Shown here piece by piece: positions 37,753 through 51,806 of a stretch of 64,000 nucleotides of DNA (positions are counted from its first letter, which is position 1; every line of letters begins with the position of its first letter). Both the position numbers and the translations under genes were made by a program. The DNA lies in contig NC_057921.1 in NCBI RefSeq assembly GCF_018873765.1, positions 66,453,557-66,517,556 of the forward strand, written 5' to 3'. This stretch comes from Telopea speciosissima (lineage: Eukaryota; Streptophyta; Magnoliopsida; Proteales; Proteaceae). The notes under the pieces are model-generated. The model was given only the letters and a program-made list of their open reading frames with translations, had not been told where the DNA came from and did no database searches.

Positions 37753-39673
37753 AACTTATATATGTCAAAAAGTTGCCTCTTTTTTTTGGTTTTTGCCGAT
37801 TTGAAATCTTCCACCGAAAGAAACTTTTACTTTAATCCTTCTTCATGTATATCTTTCTTCCCCCATTAATGCCTTCCCCGGTTATGATGCTGTGAAGAAG
37901 CTATTACTTTAATCAAACGAGTGGCCTTCTTTTGTGCTGTGAAGAGGAAACCATTATCTACTTCTCAGTAAAAGGGAATTTTTTTGTTTTGTTTTTTTTT
38001 AAATATCAATAATCACCCCACCTCTTGAAAAAATGGTTCAAAAAGAAGATTGAAGAAAGTGGAAACATTTGATTGTTTTTCATTTTAAGGAGAGGGTTCT
38101 CTTGAGCAAATGACATAGAGGAGCACTTTAACGAAACATTTTCGTAAATAAAAAAAAGTAATGAAAGAGTTTTCTAAACAAATGACATGGAGGGGCACAT
38201 GAACGAAATATTTTTGTACATAAGAAGGCAATGAGATCATTCTTTTTCTCTCATTTTATTCTTTCCATTCATAATTAAGTTAAAGAAGCCATTACTTGCC
38301 CTAGTGAGAGAGAGCTCTTTTTTAAAATTTTTGTTTTTAGAATAGAGAATGGAGAAACAAAATGAGAGATATGATTCTTGGGTTTGACTTCAATTAAATA
38401 AGATATGTGATCCACGGTTTCAAGATTTGAGATTGGATCAACCGAATTGATCGATTTGGATTAGAATCGACCAAAGTTGATCCCAAATTCTGACTGATCC
38501 GAATCAGAATTGGACCGGAATCATATGGATTTGATTCGGAACAGGTGATGGAGCTCTTCGTGGAGAAGAGATCCGGCGAGGAGAAGTCATGCACGGCATC
38601 CATTATCGGTATTGCTGTCGATATCTTAACCCTACTAGTATAGTCCTTATTGAATGTTTCACCCATCATAGTAACTATGATTTTGGAGTTGCCCTAGACT
38701 TTGCTGGTGACAACGTTGGTGGAGACATACTTCTAAATTCTAACGATGCAATCAATGGAGTTTATGGCCCAATCACCATAAACTCGATTATGAACTAGTA
38801 AGTAGTAACTGACCAACCAAATAGAAATGTGTCCATACCCTAACCTATGATGCTTGTTATTACCTAATCAATTGATAATGGTGCAACACCTTAAATTGAT
38901 AGAAGACTAATTAGGTCGGTCAAAAATTTGACCAGGCCCAACCGGAGCTTGGAGGTATAAATGAGCTGCTCCATGATGAGGGATGAGTGGATGACAGCTG
39001 GCATGTACTTGGATCCATTTATGATCAACTTTGACGGTTTGAAAAAAGAGACCAAATTAGGGACTTGGCTCCTGTCCTGTAGTGGCGGGAGCTGGAGCGT
39101 CCAACCCATGGAAACCACCCCCACATGTGAAATGACCACCCCACTCCTGTTTTTGTTGTCGTTTAGCTAGGACAACAACCAAATACCAAAATTAGCCCTT
39201 ATCTTAATGCCTACATTTAGGAATCCATTAATCTCTATCGTCACTTTACCCAATCCTACGTGCCATCCAATAAGACTAACGAGTCCAACACGATTTCACT
39301 ATTGAGAGTAAGGGAAGAGCTTGGCACTAAGGGTGTTTTCGATCCAAAGGGTTTTCTTAGAATGCATTCTTGAATGATAAATAGTTGTTTTCATCGTTCG
39401 AGAATATAAAACTGATTTATAATGCATTCCAAGAATGCATATCAAACACTACTTTAAATTCGTTCGATTTATTAAACGGTTTTGAAATCGGGATATGATT
39501 TTGTTTATCATAGGCCAGTCTGGTTCTGGTTCTGGTTCTTAATCGGCTTTGGCATTGTTACACTGTCTATATACTTCTAGGTATATAAATAATTAAAATA
39601 TTCATTACTAAGCATACAAAGTACAAACACTTAAATATCCCTTGGGTCTGTTACTTTTTTTTTGATAGAATAA
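37753..39673. other. Gene-free stretch
   Basis: No gene is supported. A short degenerate duplication lies at about 38090-38150 and 38165-38230 (AAATGACATRGAGGRGCAC in both). Positions 38400-38560 are ATCGG-type relic. Positions 39060-39150 resemble part of the TTATCACCTCC MITE interior. Frames at 38589-38798 match no family I know. Confidence 0.35.
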
Positions 39674-39695
39674 AATTTTGCTGTTACACTACAAG

Positions 39696-40532
39696 TAGAG
39701 GTGTTAACCGGTCGGGCTCAGTCGATCTTGGTCGGGCCTCACCAATTTTATAGGCTGCACCGTGTCTGACCATTTAGGCATTCGGGCTTGCCTTGGGCGG
39801 GCATGGTACGGTTTCATTTCGGTCGGTTGGTGTTCGGTCTTTAATCGGGGCAGCCTTATTCGGGCTAAACGGGCCTAAACCGGATCTAAAACGGGCTAAT
39901 GAGCCGTTTAACTCTAAACGGTCTCTAAACGGTGTGGACTTACTAATTAACATGCAACTAGAATTTTAAGTTCAAACCATCACACCGTTGGACACTCACT
40001 GTACACCTCAACTCGAAATCAAATAAACTTATCCCAACTAAAATAGCAGCAGAACACCGAATAGAAGCACATCTAACAAAGTAAGTAGAGGGAAAAATAA
40101 TAGCAGCACAACACCAAATAGAAACACTTCTAACAAACTAAGTAGAGGGTAATAAAAAAAATAGCAACACAACACCAAATAGAAGCACATCTAACAAAGT
40201 AAGATCTAAAAACTAAAACTAAGCCTCATCTCACCTCCGTTAAGTGTATATAAATCTAACCAATAAATGTCAAAGACCAACAAAAAAACAAACAAAAAAA
40301 GGGAAATTTGGAGGGAAGGGGAGGGGAAGTTTATAAGTTATAGGGTCGGGCTAGGTCGGGCTGCAACAGGGCGGTCTAGGTCGGGCCTGAAAAAGGTCGG
40401 TCCGGTCAAGAGCCCAACGGGCTAGGACCCCACACCGGGACCACCCGATTACTAAACATGTCGGGCTTATGCCGACACGCTTAGTAATGCCGGGTTTAAC
40501 CGACGGCTCGACGGGGCAGAATTTACACCCTA
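39696..40532. mobile_element. hAT-type non-autonomous element with 8-bp target duplication
   Basis: Perfect direct repeats ACTACAAG flank the element (39688-39695 and 40533-40540). The ends TAGAGGTGTTAA and TTTACACCCTA are imperfect inverted repeats of the TAGGGGTGTNAA type. The body is GGTCGGGC-rich at both ends and AT-rich in the middle, with a near-direct repeat of an AATAGAAGCACATCTAACAA stretch in three versions (about 40060-40200). It has no transposase frame. Confidence 0.82.
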
Positions 40533-40832
40533 ACTACAAGGCTAACAAGGAAATGGAATAATTTATTTTCCCTCCGGTTCATAAATATCCTCCTAGATTG
40601 TTGTATTTTCTAAAATACCCTTCTAAGTGTAGTAGCAAATGCCCGACACGTTTAGTAATCGGGCCGGGTTTTAACCGGACGGGCTCGATCGGGCCTGGCG
40701 GGCTGGGCCTAGAATTTACACCCCTAACTACAAGGCTAGCAGCCAAGGAAATGGAATAATTTATTTTCCCCTCTGGGTTCATAAATATCCTCCTAGATTG
40801 TTGTATTTTCTAAAATACCCTTCTAAGTGTAG
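40469..40832. repeat. Tandem duplication across a transposon junction
   Basis: The segment from inside the hAT-like element through its right end and into the MITE (about 40469-40638) is repeated at 40639-40832. The second copy keeps a fuller hAT end (TTTACACCCCTA) and has about 30 bp more; the first copy has lost small pieces. The duplication must be later than the hAT insertion. Confidence 0.75.
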
Positions 40833-40864
40833 CAGCAAAATTTTATAGACTTCAGGGTCAAGAC

Positions 40865-41206
40865 CGTCACAAAATCCATGCCGTAACAGGGAAGGGTCAA
40901 AGTCAAGTAAACTCCAAGTCTAGGACCAGAACGTGGGCATCGCGGGTCGAGTTCAGATATGCTACCCACATGGGGACGGGTGGGGACAAATCTGAACCCT
41001 CCATGGGGGTGTGGGACCCGCCTCTAGGGTATGGGACCCACGCCCCATGGAGGGGTCAGATCTGTCCCCTCCGGTCCCCATGTGGGTAGCTGATCCGGAT
41101 TCGTGGGGTATGGGCCTTCTTCCTCCTCGAACGTCACAAAATCCATGCCGTAACAGGGAAGGGTCAAAGTCAAGTAAACTCCAAGTCTAGGACCAGAACG
41201 TGGGCG

Positions 41207-41234
<28 letters not shown>
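40865..41234. repeat. Tandem duplication with a fold-back element in the first copy
   Basis: A 74-bp block occurs at 40865-40938 and 41132-41205, each followed by a GGGCCTTCTTCCTCCTC stretch. In the first copy the two parts are separated by a fold-back element (about 40950-41098) with arms GCTACCCACATGGGGAC and GTCCCCATGTGGGTAGC. The second copy lacks it, so it marks the empty site. Confidence 0.75.
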
Positions 41235-42988
<1,754 letters not shown>

Positions 42989-43057
42989 ATATTGGAACAC
43001 CCCTTCACTCTAAATCCTCATTAGAATAAAATTTGGCATGGAAGCTTATGTTTTCTT

Positions 43058-43098
<41 letters not shown>

Positions 43099-45248
43099 GG
43101 AGTTGTAAAACGTAAGGAGCTTGTTGGAGATCACTAAGTGAAGATCAGATGTTTGTATTAATGTTTATGGTTATGAACTTATGATCAAACTGGTAAGGTT
43201 ATATCATATATGCAAGGTTATGGAAACGAAACAGATCGAAGTAGTGTGGTGGAGTTAGGGATGACCATGCTCAGCCTAGCCCATCCAGAACATACAAATA
43301 AGTCAAAAATTCCACACTTTCAAATCACCCACAACAAATCAAAGCCCAAATCACTCAAAGTAACATATTCCATAATAAAAATAACTCTTAAAACTAGGCT
43401 TACATATGCGTCTTAAATGGGTACAAGCAATTCTGATTCCAACTACTTCTTTTATTGTTCTTTCGGGTATGCAACCCCATTGGAAAAACTGTCCCACAAC
43501 CACAACCACGCTTATTAATGGGTCGGTCCGAATTTAAGTTTCAAAGTGACAATTCCTTCTTGTAATCCCAAATTCACATCTTATGAAGGGTATTCTAAGA
43601 AATATAGCGATATTATGGAATTTTACAAAATATTATTCGATTTTCATTCATTTGCTCATCAACAAGAAGACGATGAACTCAAACAACTGCAAGAAGCAAG
43701 GATTTTAAACTTGGAATCAAGAGTCAAATCAATCGTTGCTGATTGTTCTGGATTCAAATATGCAATTCCCAAAACCCTAGAATTGGGGAAGTGTCTCTTG
43801 GGGATGTGGTGGCTGCAATGCAGTGGATCTTTGTCCCTTCCAGTTCTCTGTCCAGCCCAGGACCCCGGTGCCTGTAATAAGGGAGGTGCAATGACCATCC
43901 TACCCCTGTCCGAATACTTTGCCTTGGGTGGGGTCCATCCCCTTTATTACAGGCACTCGGGGAACTGGGTTGGGCACGGAACTTTAGGAGATAATTGTTC
44001 GCAGTGCAGTAGGGCATTGGCCTAAGTCCAAGGGAGAGGCCGTTGATTCGACTCTTTGTGCCCCCATCAAATGTTAGCCATCCTACCTTCGTGTGCACAC
44101 TACATAGAACGAGGTGTGTAAAGATCGCCTTAACCCCGCTCCAGCAGGGGTAAGAGTCATGGGGAAGTACAAGAATATTCACTTTTTGTCCATCGATTCC
44201 ACCTTTCGACCTGATCTTAGGCCTTGACTCACTCTCCGTGGATGAACCTTGTGGAGGAACCCTTAGATTTTCGGGCATTAAGGACATAATGCGTCCCAAC
44301 ATAGAATTTGAATGTAATTATGTACCTCAAACTTAACATCAATGCTTATAACTAAGTAAGGAGAATGCTTTCTAATTGTAGCTACTAGAAAGTGTCCTAA
44401 ACTCATGAAACTTTCGAAACTTTTGTAGAGAAGAAGTACATATATCATGTTTATTGGTTTATGTTTTGTAGTTATAATTATGATTAAGTTGTCCTTCATT
44501 TGCGGAGAAGAGGTGACCAAATCACCTACCGGTAGGTGTAGCTTTATATACTTATATACGGTTAAGTGGTGACATCTTTATCACTTGTTGGATCATTAAG
44601 AGTGCATGAAGGAGTATTTATGGAAGTAAAATAGACAAATGTCATCACCTAATTATACATGAAGTGTACACATACATGTAAGAGATCAAACTCGGAGAAG
44701 AGATAATCTCCTCTCCATGGGTGATGTGACCCTATGATTAAACTCCTCCCACCCTTTATTGTACAAGGTACATGGTCGAAAATACTCTTCCCGAAAGGGT
44801 ATCAGCCCAACGCCTTAATCGACTATTTTAGTAATTTGACTTCATAGTCAAAGGCATGGACATGTTTCTATTTGATCGGTTGATTATCGGTTTATAATCG
44901 AGTTTATTACGAGGCTTAAAAACAGGCTAGTTGGTTAATTAGGCTATAAATGGACCTTAAAATCTTAAACAAAATTCTCTACCTCACTCTGTGTGTGTGT
45001 GTGTGGAGGAGAGGCTAAGAGAAAACAAAGTCGTTTATTGTTGACGGTTGACCATTGGAGTCATAAGAGAGAGTCCCAGACCATTCATGGCCTACACCAG
45101 CGCTTAGCGCTAAACACACAACGAAAAGAAACATATATCTCTCGAATCCTTTTCTATGTCCCTAGAGAATCAATAAAAAAAAAAAAAGAGAGGACATTTT
45201 GTTCCTATTGATCTCTGTGAAATTTATGTCGAAAAGGAAAGCCAAGCC
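42989..45248. other. Gene-free stretch between chitinase and PR-1 genes
   Basis: It holds a 38-base poly(T) run (43060-43097), a MITE (43829-43996), a SINE-like piece at 44006-44160 (GCAGTAGGGCATTGGCC at its head), and a dispersed repeat near 44600-44700. A plus-strand frame at about 43540-43800 encodes an unrecognised acidic, helical segment. CTATAAATGG near 44944 could be a distant TATA box for the PR-1 gene. Confidence 0.4.
43829..43996. mobile_element. MITE of the TTATCACCTCC family (diverged)
   Basis: The interior GCAATGACCATCCTACCCC, GGTGGGGTCCATCCCC and the right end AGGAGATAATT align with the copies at 36324-36480 and 17657-17822. The left end is diverged. No coding sequence of its own. 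Confidence 0.6.
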
Positions 45249-45815
45249 ATGCTGCTCTGTTACAAAGCCCATCAAGAAGCTATCTTCTTCTTCATTACCT
45301 TCTTCATCTTTTTATCTCTCTCAACACTTGCCATTGTCGTCGAACCTCGACCATATTCACCTTTTGACCAAATAAAAAACAAACCAACACCGCAAGAGTG
45401 GCTGGCAGCACACAACATGGTCCGACAAGCAATGGGAGAACCACTAATGAAATGGGACAAAAGCCTGGCACGCTACGCAAGACGTTTTGCAGCTAAACGC
45501 GTTGCTGATTGCCAGATGATCCATTCTAATGGTCCTTATGGTGAGAACATCTTCTGGGGTGCTCGCAATATCTTCTCACCTTCACAGGTGGTGGCTGAAT
45601 GGGTCAACGAAAAACATTACTACAATAGAACTGATAACATCTGCGCAGCCAACAAAATTTGCGGACACTATAAGCAGGTGGTGTGGAGAGACACTGTGCG
45701 GGTTGGTTGTTCCATGGTTCAGTGCCTTGATGGTGGCGCCTATGCCATTTGTTCCTATAGCCCTCCCGGGAATTATAGGGGTGAGGACCCCTTTATAAAG
45801 CATGAAAACGACTAG
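45249..45815 (+). CDS. Pathogenesis-related protein 1-like (CAP superfamily)
   Basis: A single intronless frame of 188 aa, the usual length and structure for plant PR-1 genes. A hydrophobic signal peptide covers about residues 10-28, so the product is secreted. The CAP domain runs from PQEWLAAHNMVRQAMG (about 46) to the end. The metal/active-site set of CAP proteins is present: His in AHN, Glu in GENIFWG, Glu in VAEWVNEKHYY, and His in ICGHYKQVVW. Signatures CAP1 (GHYKQVVWRDT) and CAP2 (YSPPGNYRGE) are visible. Six cysteines of the mature domain (DC, NIC, KIC, GC, QC, IC) fit the three conserved disulphides. PR-1 proteins bind sterols and are induced in defence, but induction is not shown here. 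The start is the first ATG that gives a signal peptide. The C-terminus ends shortly after CAP2, as usual. Confidence 0.94.
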   Translation: MLLCYKAHQEAIFFFITFFIFLSLSTLAIVVEPRPYSPFDQIKNKPTPQEWLAAHNMVRQAMGEPLMKWDKSLARYARRFAAKRVADCQMIHSNGPYGENIFWGARNIFSPSQVVAEWVNEKHYYNRTDNICAANKICGHYKQVVWRDTVRVGCSMVQCLDGGAYAICSYSPPGNYRGEDPFIKHEND

Positions 45816-46942
45816 GGAAAAGCTTCCCACAACGCCGGTGTGCAATTTTTCTTTCCATTTTTTTTTAATTCTCTTCTTGCTATCTGAACCCTATGTGTAT
45901 GATACCTTTTCTAGGATAGTCATTGGTGTGGCCTGGCCGTGTGAGTATATATATATATATATTTTTTGATTTTGTTTTTGGGAAAAAATATTGAGACTAC
46001 TTAAGGACTCAATTAAATTGCAAGCTTACTTTTTGCTATATTTTTTAATAACACATTTTTTTACTTCTGACAAAGGTAAAATCATTTCTTTTCACATGTA
46101 TAATTAGAAAACATGAAAGACAATACCATCTCTTAAGAATGACATAATGGTAAACAAGGTTTCAAGAATGAGATCAAATCCGACGCTTCTAACCAATTCG
46201 GAATGGAATCCCTGATTCCAGCTGATCCAGGACGCCTGATTCCCATCTGAATTGGTAGGATTAGAGATTTACAGGTCAATTCTAGGGTTTTTTCGGGCGA
46301 TTGATCCAGATCACGGTTCCATATTTTAAAACCCTAATGATAAGTTGCTTTCAAATAATTTTTTATCCCCAATAAAAGACCATCAAAATAAGATTACATT
46401 TTCAAGTACACTTGCTATTGTCATTCAGACAGTCCCGTAAGTAATCCCCTTACAGGGGCATTCATGTTTTACAGGTTCTTCATACCACCGAGGTAATGTG
46501 GAATATTGTATATAGGGATTGCATAAATGAGATGCGACAAAACAGTATTGTGCATAGGAGGGCAGCAAGGCCATTTAATCAAGGAAAAAAGAGAGACACA
46601 AAGATGCTACAGTATCTTGGCCCAACGGCTCAAAGAACCTTTCCCCATAATATATATGTTTAAACAAACATAATTTTCGGTTTCTTTATTCAGTAAATAT
46701 TTACAGACAGTACTGAAAGTAACTACAGAAAGAGGTTATTAAAAAGATGATAAAGCAAGCTAATTTGAAGATTTGATGCCTCCCTAATTAAGAAAATAGC
46801 CGATTAAGCTTATGCATGGCCTATTCTAGGGCTACCTTCCTCACCTTCTATTAACTTGAAGGAACCTAATACCTTTTTCTTGTTTTCTTTTATTCTTCAT
46901 GAAAGAGAAACCTAGTTTCTTAGTGCCAAATTTACAGCCTTC
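45816..46942. other. Intergenic stretch, PR-1 3' side to CCT gene 3' side
   Basis: The two genes converge here, so both 3' untranslated regions lie in this stretch. Positions 46150-46330 hold a diverged copy of the repeat that is tandemly doubled at 12851-12987 (CCAATTCGGAATGGAATCC, then TCTAGGGTTTT). A short TA run lies near 45946-45962. No gene. Confidence 0.4.
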
Positions 46943-49897
46943 CTAACTCTTTGGAACTTCGGATTCCTCAGTCTTAGCAAACCTTCCTCGTACTCTTGGC
47001 TGGCTGTCAGCCAATGCTTTCCTGCAAGCATACTGAAAGAAACCGCCATTATTAGCCTATTGAGAAAAGGCTCTTGATACGGTTTCAAGTAACCTCTCTT
47101 TACGTTTTTTGGCTGTGTTTTGTATGGATTTAGTGAATAGATTCTGGGTTTAGAACACATTTTGAAGCGAGAAAATAGTGAAGAACTGGGTTTCAGAATG
47201 CATTCTAGACCCAGAGTCTATCCTGAAAATGCATACCATACACAGGCTTTTAATCTGTGAAGGCTGGGCATTTCTAGGGAAAAACCACATAAACGGAAAT
47301 CCCAAGTACAAAAAGCAGGATAAGGAAATCTTCCTTAAAGCATTAAGTATCCATAGGAGCCTAATCAAGGATAAAATCTCAGCTTTATTGGCTACAAGGC
47401 AACTGGCAAGTTCTATATCACATGGACTAAACCAACACAGCTAAAATTAATTTGAGAGAAAAGGTCGTAATTCTCTAAAACCAAAGAAATTATGACCCAT
47501 AATTTGAAGTCGAGAAGGAAATGGGAAAAACAGTAGCTGAAGACTTACCTTAATTTTCCGGCCAAAATTCCTCTTTGTCTTTTTCTTCCTATATCTGGAA
47601 AGCCTTTGCCGGCGTTCTTCAATGGTATAGTTGCCAATGGTTACTGGGCGCTCAAAGTGTGAATGAATGGAGCTCGAATTCCCATTACCAAGAAGCTGTC
47701 AGAAAAAAATCATAATCAGTGATCCTCCTCCACATCATGTGGAAATGGCTTAACACACAAACAGAACATCTTGCGGCATCTACAGTGTTGTTACAAAGAC
47801 CATGAACAATTCAAGGTCATAGCGAACAAATAAAGAAAAAAAAATATGCTGTTTCTATTCTTTTTTACTTTAGGGGAAAAGGTCTCTACAGGCTTCCCAT
47901 TAACCAAAGACCAACCACAGCAGCTCCTTGTAGACCACAGAGGGTCCATCTCCATCAAAATGGCAGTGAAGTGCATATATGAGATTACACAAGCATTCAA
48001 CAGGTAGCACCTATAAAATCTCCTAATGCGCAACACTCAGGCTAATATTAAACCTATTGGCAGATCATCCCTTGTCACTCGATTTCACTCAAACTCAATT
48101 ATATGATCAACCATCAACCTTGTCCTGTTTGACCATCCAAACATGTTTCACAGGGAAATTCTAGAGAATTTTGACATATTTCAACTAGCAGGACTTGAAA
48201 ACTTCACTACACCAAAACGTCCCTCACCACTGTGCTTCCACCTCAATTGTGATATATTGACTTTACTCTAAACATCCAGAGCCCTGAAACCAAATTCTTG
48301 TGACCTGTTTTACCTAACCAAATGAAACAGCAACCCACCACTGGGCTTCATTTACAGGTGGGCATGCCAGATTTCAGATCAGTGGTCTTAAACTGTCATA
48401 CAGCCTGTTTCAATTTGATTTCTAGTTTGCACCAGAGACGGCATAAATTTGCCAGAGGTGGAAAGAAAAGGTAAATTGAATAAGAGCAATTTCAATGGAA
48501 ATCCATAGTTATGATCAAATGCATAGGTAACAGGCCGCAGTGGATTGAACAGAGCCTCAAAATGAGGCAATGGATGGAGTAATATGAACAGGTAGGAATG
48601 ATCAGCCTCAATAATCAGTTCAACTTGTTTACAATAGATTGTTGGATTCAGTTGATCTGGTTTACAATGGACAATTTGATTAAGGACAAAAATTAAATGT
48701 CACTGGGAATGGTGAAGAATGTTACATGTCAGCAATTGCCATGTGGCAGATATGGATGAACCTGAATCTGTAGTCTGTACATGTGATAGTGGATCCCATA
48801 TTCATCTCTTTGGTCAAATTCCAGCCCAAAATAGGTGAGCAAAGTAATTAAAAAGTCCCACAACATTATGAGAGTGAATTTATGATGATGGACTCTGGTG
48901 GCATTTCCCAATCTCCTGTCAATATGGAATCCATTTTGAGGCACTTCCCTTGCTTGTTTGGGCCTAAAGACCATTTCGGTCCATATAACATGGCCACATG
49001 GCACACCCTTGTCTAAACATGGCACATTTACAATGTATCAATTGTGACCAGCCATGGTAATTAGGATCGTTCTAATACGTTTGTCATCATGAAAAAAAAA
49101 AGAGATGTTCACATTGAAAAACAGTTATGCCGTGGATGATGTCCTCACATTTTAATAATTTTATCCATTTTGGTCACACTAAAAGAATTACACTGTTTCC
49201 AGTGTCAAAAGGGGAGAAAAGTTTCTGTTGTGCTAACAGTGGTTACTTGGTATGTTACTCTTTGTCCATATAAAATAAGCTCTTCTAGAAAGTAGGAATG
49301 ACAAAAAAGATATCATCTAATCCCTCAGCATTACCAGATTACATATATACAAGAAGGAAGTGACAGGAACTCTGAAAACAAAGCTCATACCTGTATATCG
49401 CCCTCACTGAAAGCCCTGCGCATCCCACAGGCGGTTTCAAAATCTACTCCCCGAAAATCCAGAAAGTTTGGTCTTATGGCACCCCCATGAACCTGGTCAA
49501 TAGAGCTCAAACACTCAAAACTAACACTTTTCGGGATTTGAATCGCTGAAGTCAACCTATTTTTCTCTGCTGTTGGATCCCCCTCCACCTGGACAGCAGG
49601 AATCTTGACATCCAGGACCTCTGGAAATGATTCCTCCATGCGGGATTTTTCCAACATATCCTTCTCGCACTCATAGAAGAACTCACTTAACAGGTGTTCA
49701 ATTTGAATTGATTCAATATCGGTGACTTTGATTGTCTGGGGAGACATGCCATCTTCCCCACAAGACATCATTGAAATGGCAGCTGTCATGGGATCAAGGC
49801 TTATTACAGGTTCTTCTATGATAGGTTCTGGAGCTTTAAATAGATCTCCTTCTCCTCCCAGGTCATACTCTGACACAGTGGTCTGAACCAGGTTGTC
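46943..49897 (-). CDS. CCT-motif family (CMF) protein, 3' three exons; 5' exon not found
   Basis: Three minus-strand exons join in frame: 49391-49897 (169 codons), 47549-47695 (49 codons), 46943-47032 (29 codons plus TAG). The last two form a CCT domain: the block from YTIEERRQRLSRYRKKKTKRNFGRKIK (split over two words here) into YACRKALADSQPRVRGRFAK. CCT domains act in nuclear proteins of flowering and light signalling through DNA binding and NF-Y contact. The acidic exon before it (DLGGEGDLFKAPEP..., FLDFRGVDFETACGMRRAFSEGDIQ) matches CMF proteins that lack B-boxes. The exon at 49391-49897 starts at an acceptor (CTGTAG, then GACAACCTGGTTC), so at least one coding exon should lie 5' of it, at higher coordinates. 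I found none before the Pack-MULE at 50777. Either the intron is long and crosses the transporter fragment, or the gene is 5'-truncated. Confidence 0.88.
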
Positions 49898-50776
49898 CTA
49901 CAGTACAAAATAAATGTTAGAAACTTAGAAGAATAAAAGAATATCTTAAATTACAGGTAATTAAATTATATTACATTGCCTCCCCATCCATATCTGGGAG
50001 CGTTTGGGTAAGATGTATCAGTAAAATATTGTACAAGGTTATTTCTTTACAGTTGTAAAAGGTATTGCAAAAAGACACACCTCTTAATGCCCTCAAAGAT
50101 ATGGCAAAACCCAAAGAGGAAACTTTCCCAACTTGTAAACACCCCAAAATCTCTTTCCAGCCATTATAATTGAAGAAATTAAAGAGATTTTACTATAAGA
50201 GCAACATAACAAAATCTTCACAGCAATATTCACTAAAAAAATGATACTCCCTCTGTCATGCAAAGACAGTCCTGTTTTGGGATGTTAGTTGTCCCCTCCA
50301 TGGGAAGGCAGCCAATGCCAATTTGCCAAATAGATCATTGGCAACATTTAAATGGCTGAATCAATGACCATGCCTCTCTAGCATTTCTTAGCGAAATTAA
50401 AAATTTCCAGATCACTAGAGATATTTTTAGACACCATAAATGACAGAGGTAAGAGAAATGAACAAGGAAAAGGAAGCTATGGACCGACTTTTCTAAATAG
50501 CCTAAAAAGGTATTATTTTCAAATGAATGATACTAGTCTCCTTGTTTCATAGAACAAAATATTTAACCTTTCTTTGGGAACATAAAGAGTTAGCATTTTG
50601 GGAGAACTGAGGGCCAAATAAGAGGACCTTTATCCCCTGAGGTTCGCTGACCGGTACGGTTGTGCGGTTCCTCTCATAGGGGGGGCTGAAATGACCATTC
50701 CACCCCCTGACCGAACACACTGCCCGGGTGCGGTCCACCTCCGTTTTAGAAAACATTCTCTCTAAATAAATGAGAA
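49898..50776. other. Upstream of CCT exon; MITE remnant
   Basis: No coding exon is recognised in 49898-50620. A truncated TTATCACCTCC-family MITE lies at 50626-50750 (TTATCCCCTGAGGTTC at its start, ATGACCATTCCACCCCCTG and GTGCGGTCCACC inside). The Pack-MULE follows within about 30 bp. Confidence 0.45.
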
Positions 50777-51092
50777 GGTAAAATTTCACAAACAACCCCT
50801 AAAAATATCCAATATTTTAGAAACTTATCATACTTGGTCAAAATGTCTCAGACACCCCAAACGTTAAGCACAGTTAATACCCAAAGGTGAAATATCCATT
50901 TTACCCCTTAATTATTTAAATAAAAATATAGAACTGTCATTTCATCTTCCTCCCTAAATAATCATTTTACCCCTTAGTTATTTAAATAAAAGAACAACAC
51001 TATCATTTCATCTTCTTCCCTCTATAGCTGCGGCTCCGGCGACCATCAGCTGCTTCCCCCTATTTCTAAGTGAGAAAAAGAATATTAGTTTC

Positions 51093-51233
51093 AACATATC
51101 CCAACTCCTCCTCAATTATGCAGGTGTCGAGAACTAAGAGGAACACGGGAGGCTGAGGTGGCGGTGCCCCGTGAGATTCCGGGGCGGTGATGGCGTATTC
51201 GACAGTGGTGTATTGCGGGTAGAGCTCTACGAA
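51093..51233 (-). pseudogene. SEC23: SEC23 fragment (COPII coat), captured in the Pack-MULE
   Basis: The minus frame reads VELYPQYTTVEYAITAPESH, then QPPVFLLVLDTCIIEEELGYV. These match the start of the Sec23 trunk domain (ELYPQYTTVEY and VFVLDTCMIEEELG in plant SEC23). Sec23 is the GTPase-activating subunit of the COPII coat at the endoplasmic reticulum. Only about 47 residues of roughly 770 are present and both edges run into unrelated sequence. The TBCCD1 piece begins within about 25 bp on the opposite strand. Confidence 0.82.
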
Positions 51234-51255
51234 AGAACCAGTCTTTGTTCGGGCA

Positions 51256-51756
51256 AGAAGAGAGCCATTCGAGCATGGACTCCTTCCAATACCGAAGCTC
51301 ATTTTCTCAGATGGCACAGCAACCCTAGGCCCTTTCAAGGAGAAGTTCATCCAACACGCTTCTGCTTCTTCCTCTCCCCTCCGAATCGACGCCGACGGTA
51401 TTTCCCAAGTGCTTCAGATCTCGATCGAGAATGCTCGTCTCGTCCTTGACACCCTCGCCGCGGTGTTGCCCTCTGATTCAGACCCTCTAGTCACCGCCAA
51501 GCCTGGGGACTTGGATTCTGTTGGCGCTGATATTAACGATCTGATTCTCTTCCTTTATATCCAATCTTACAATAGACTTCTCCCCATGACCCACAAGGAT
51601 TCCGCTTCCGTCGCTGATGTCTGGCCTTCCACTTCCGCCTTCGATGGTTACCTATCGGCGCTCTCCCCATTGCAGGTAATAAACGATTATTTTTACTTGC
51701 GTTTGAATTTATGATATTCGACACTCGTTCATATGGGTTTCTACTTTCTATTGCAG
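51256..51756 (+). pseudogene. TBCCD1: TBCCD1 first-exon fragment with following intron, captured in the Pack-MULE
   Basis: The plus frame from 51256 reads RREPFEHGLLPIPKLIFSDG, then ISQVLQISIENARLVLDTLA, and ends ...AFDGYLSALSPLQ at a GT donor (51676). This matches the N-terminus of plant TBCC domain-containing protein 1, a tubulin-cofactor-C-like protein linked to centrosome/Golgi positioning. An 81-bp intron (51676-51756) ends in TTGCAG, after which the sequence no longer matches TBCCD1. The start codon is missing and an in-frame TAG lies just upstream (51220-51222), so it cannot make the native protein. The frame is otherwise open over 140 codons. Confidence 0.82.
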
Positions 51757-51806
51757 CTTTATCCAAACTTTGGTTTATTTGATTGCATTTTCGAATTATA
51801 CTGTTT

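Larger units (their letters stand above)
39674..40849. mobile_element. MITE (TTTTGCTGCTACA family) split by a hAT-like insertion
   Basis: The left end TAAAATTTTGCTGTTACACTACAAG (as two adjoining words, 39671-39695) and the right end GTGTAGCAGCAAAATTTTA (40828-40847) are inverse partners. Between them, the hAT-like element 39696-40532 is inserted at ACTACAAG. The MITE's right half, with GGCTAGCAGCCAAGG and CATAAATATCCTCCTAG, is present twice (from 40533 and from 40727) because of a later tandem duplication. Confidence 0.75.

Noticed and set aside
38589-38798. 69-codon plus-strand frame
   Set aside because: No known domain; it lies among repeat relics and the opposite strand is also open.
43540-43800. 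Plus-strand frame with an acidic helical stretch (EDDELKQLQEARILNLESR)
   Set aside because: It looks somewhat protein-like but matches no family I know, has no clear start, and runs into a MITE.
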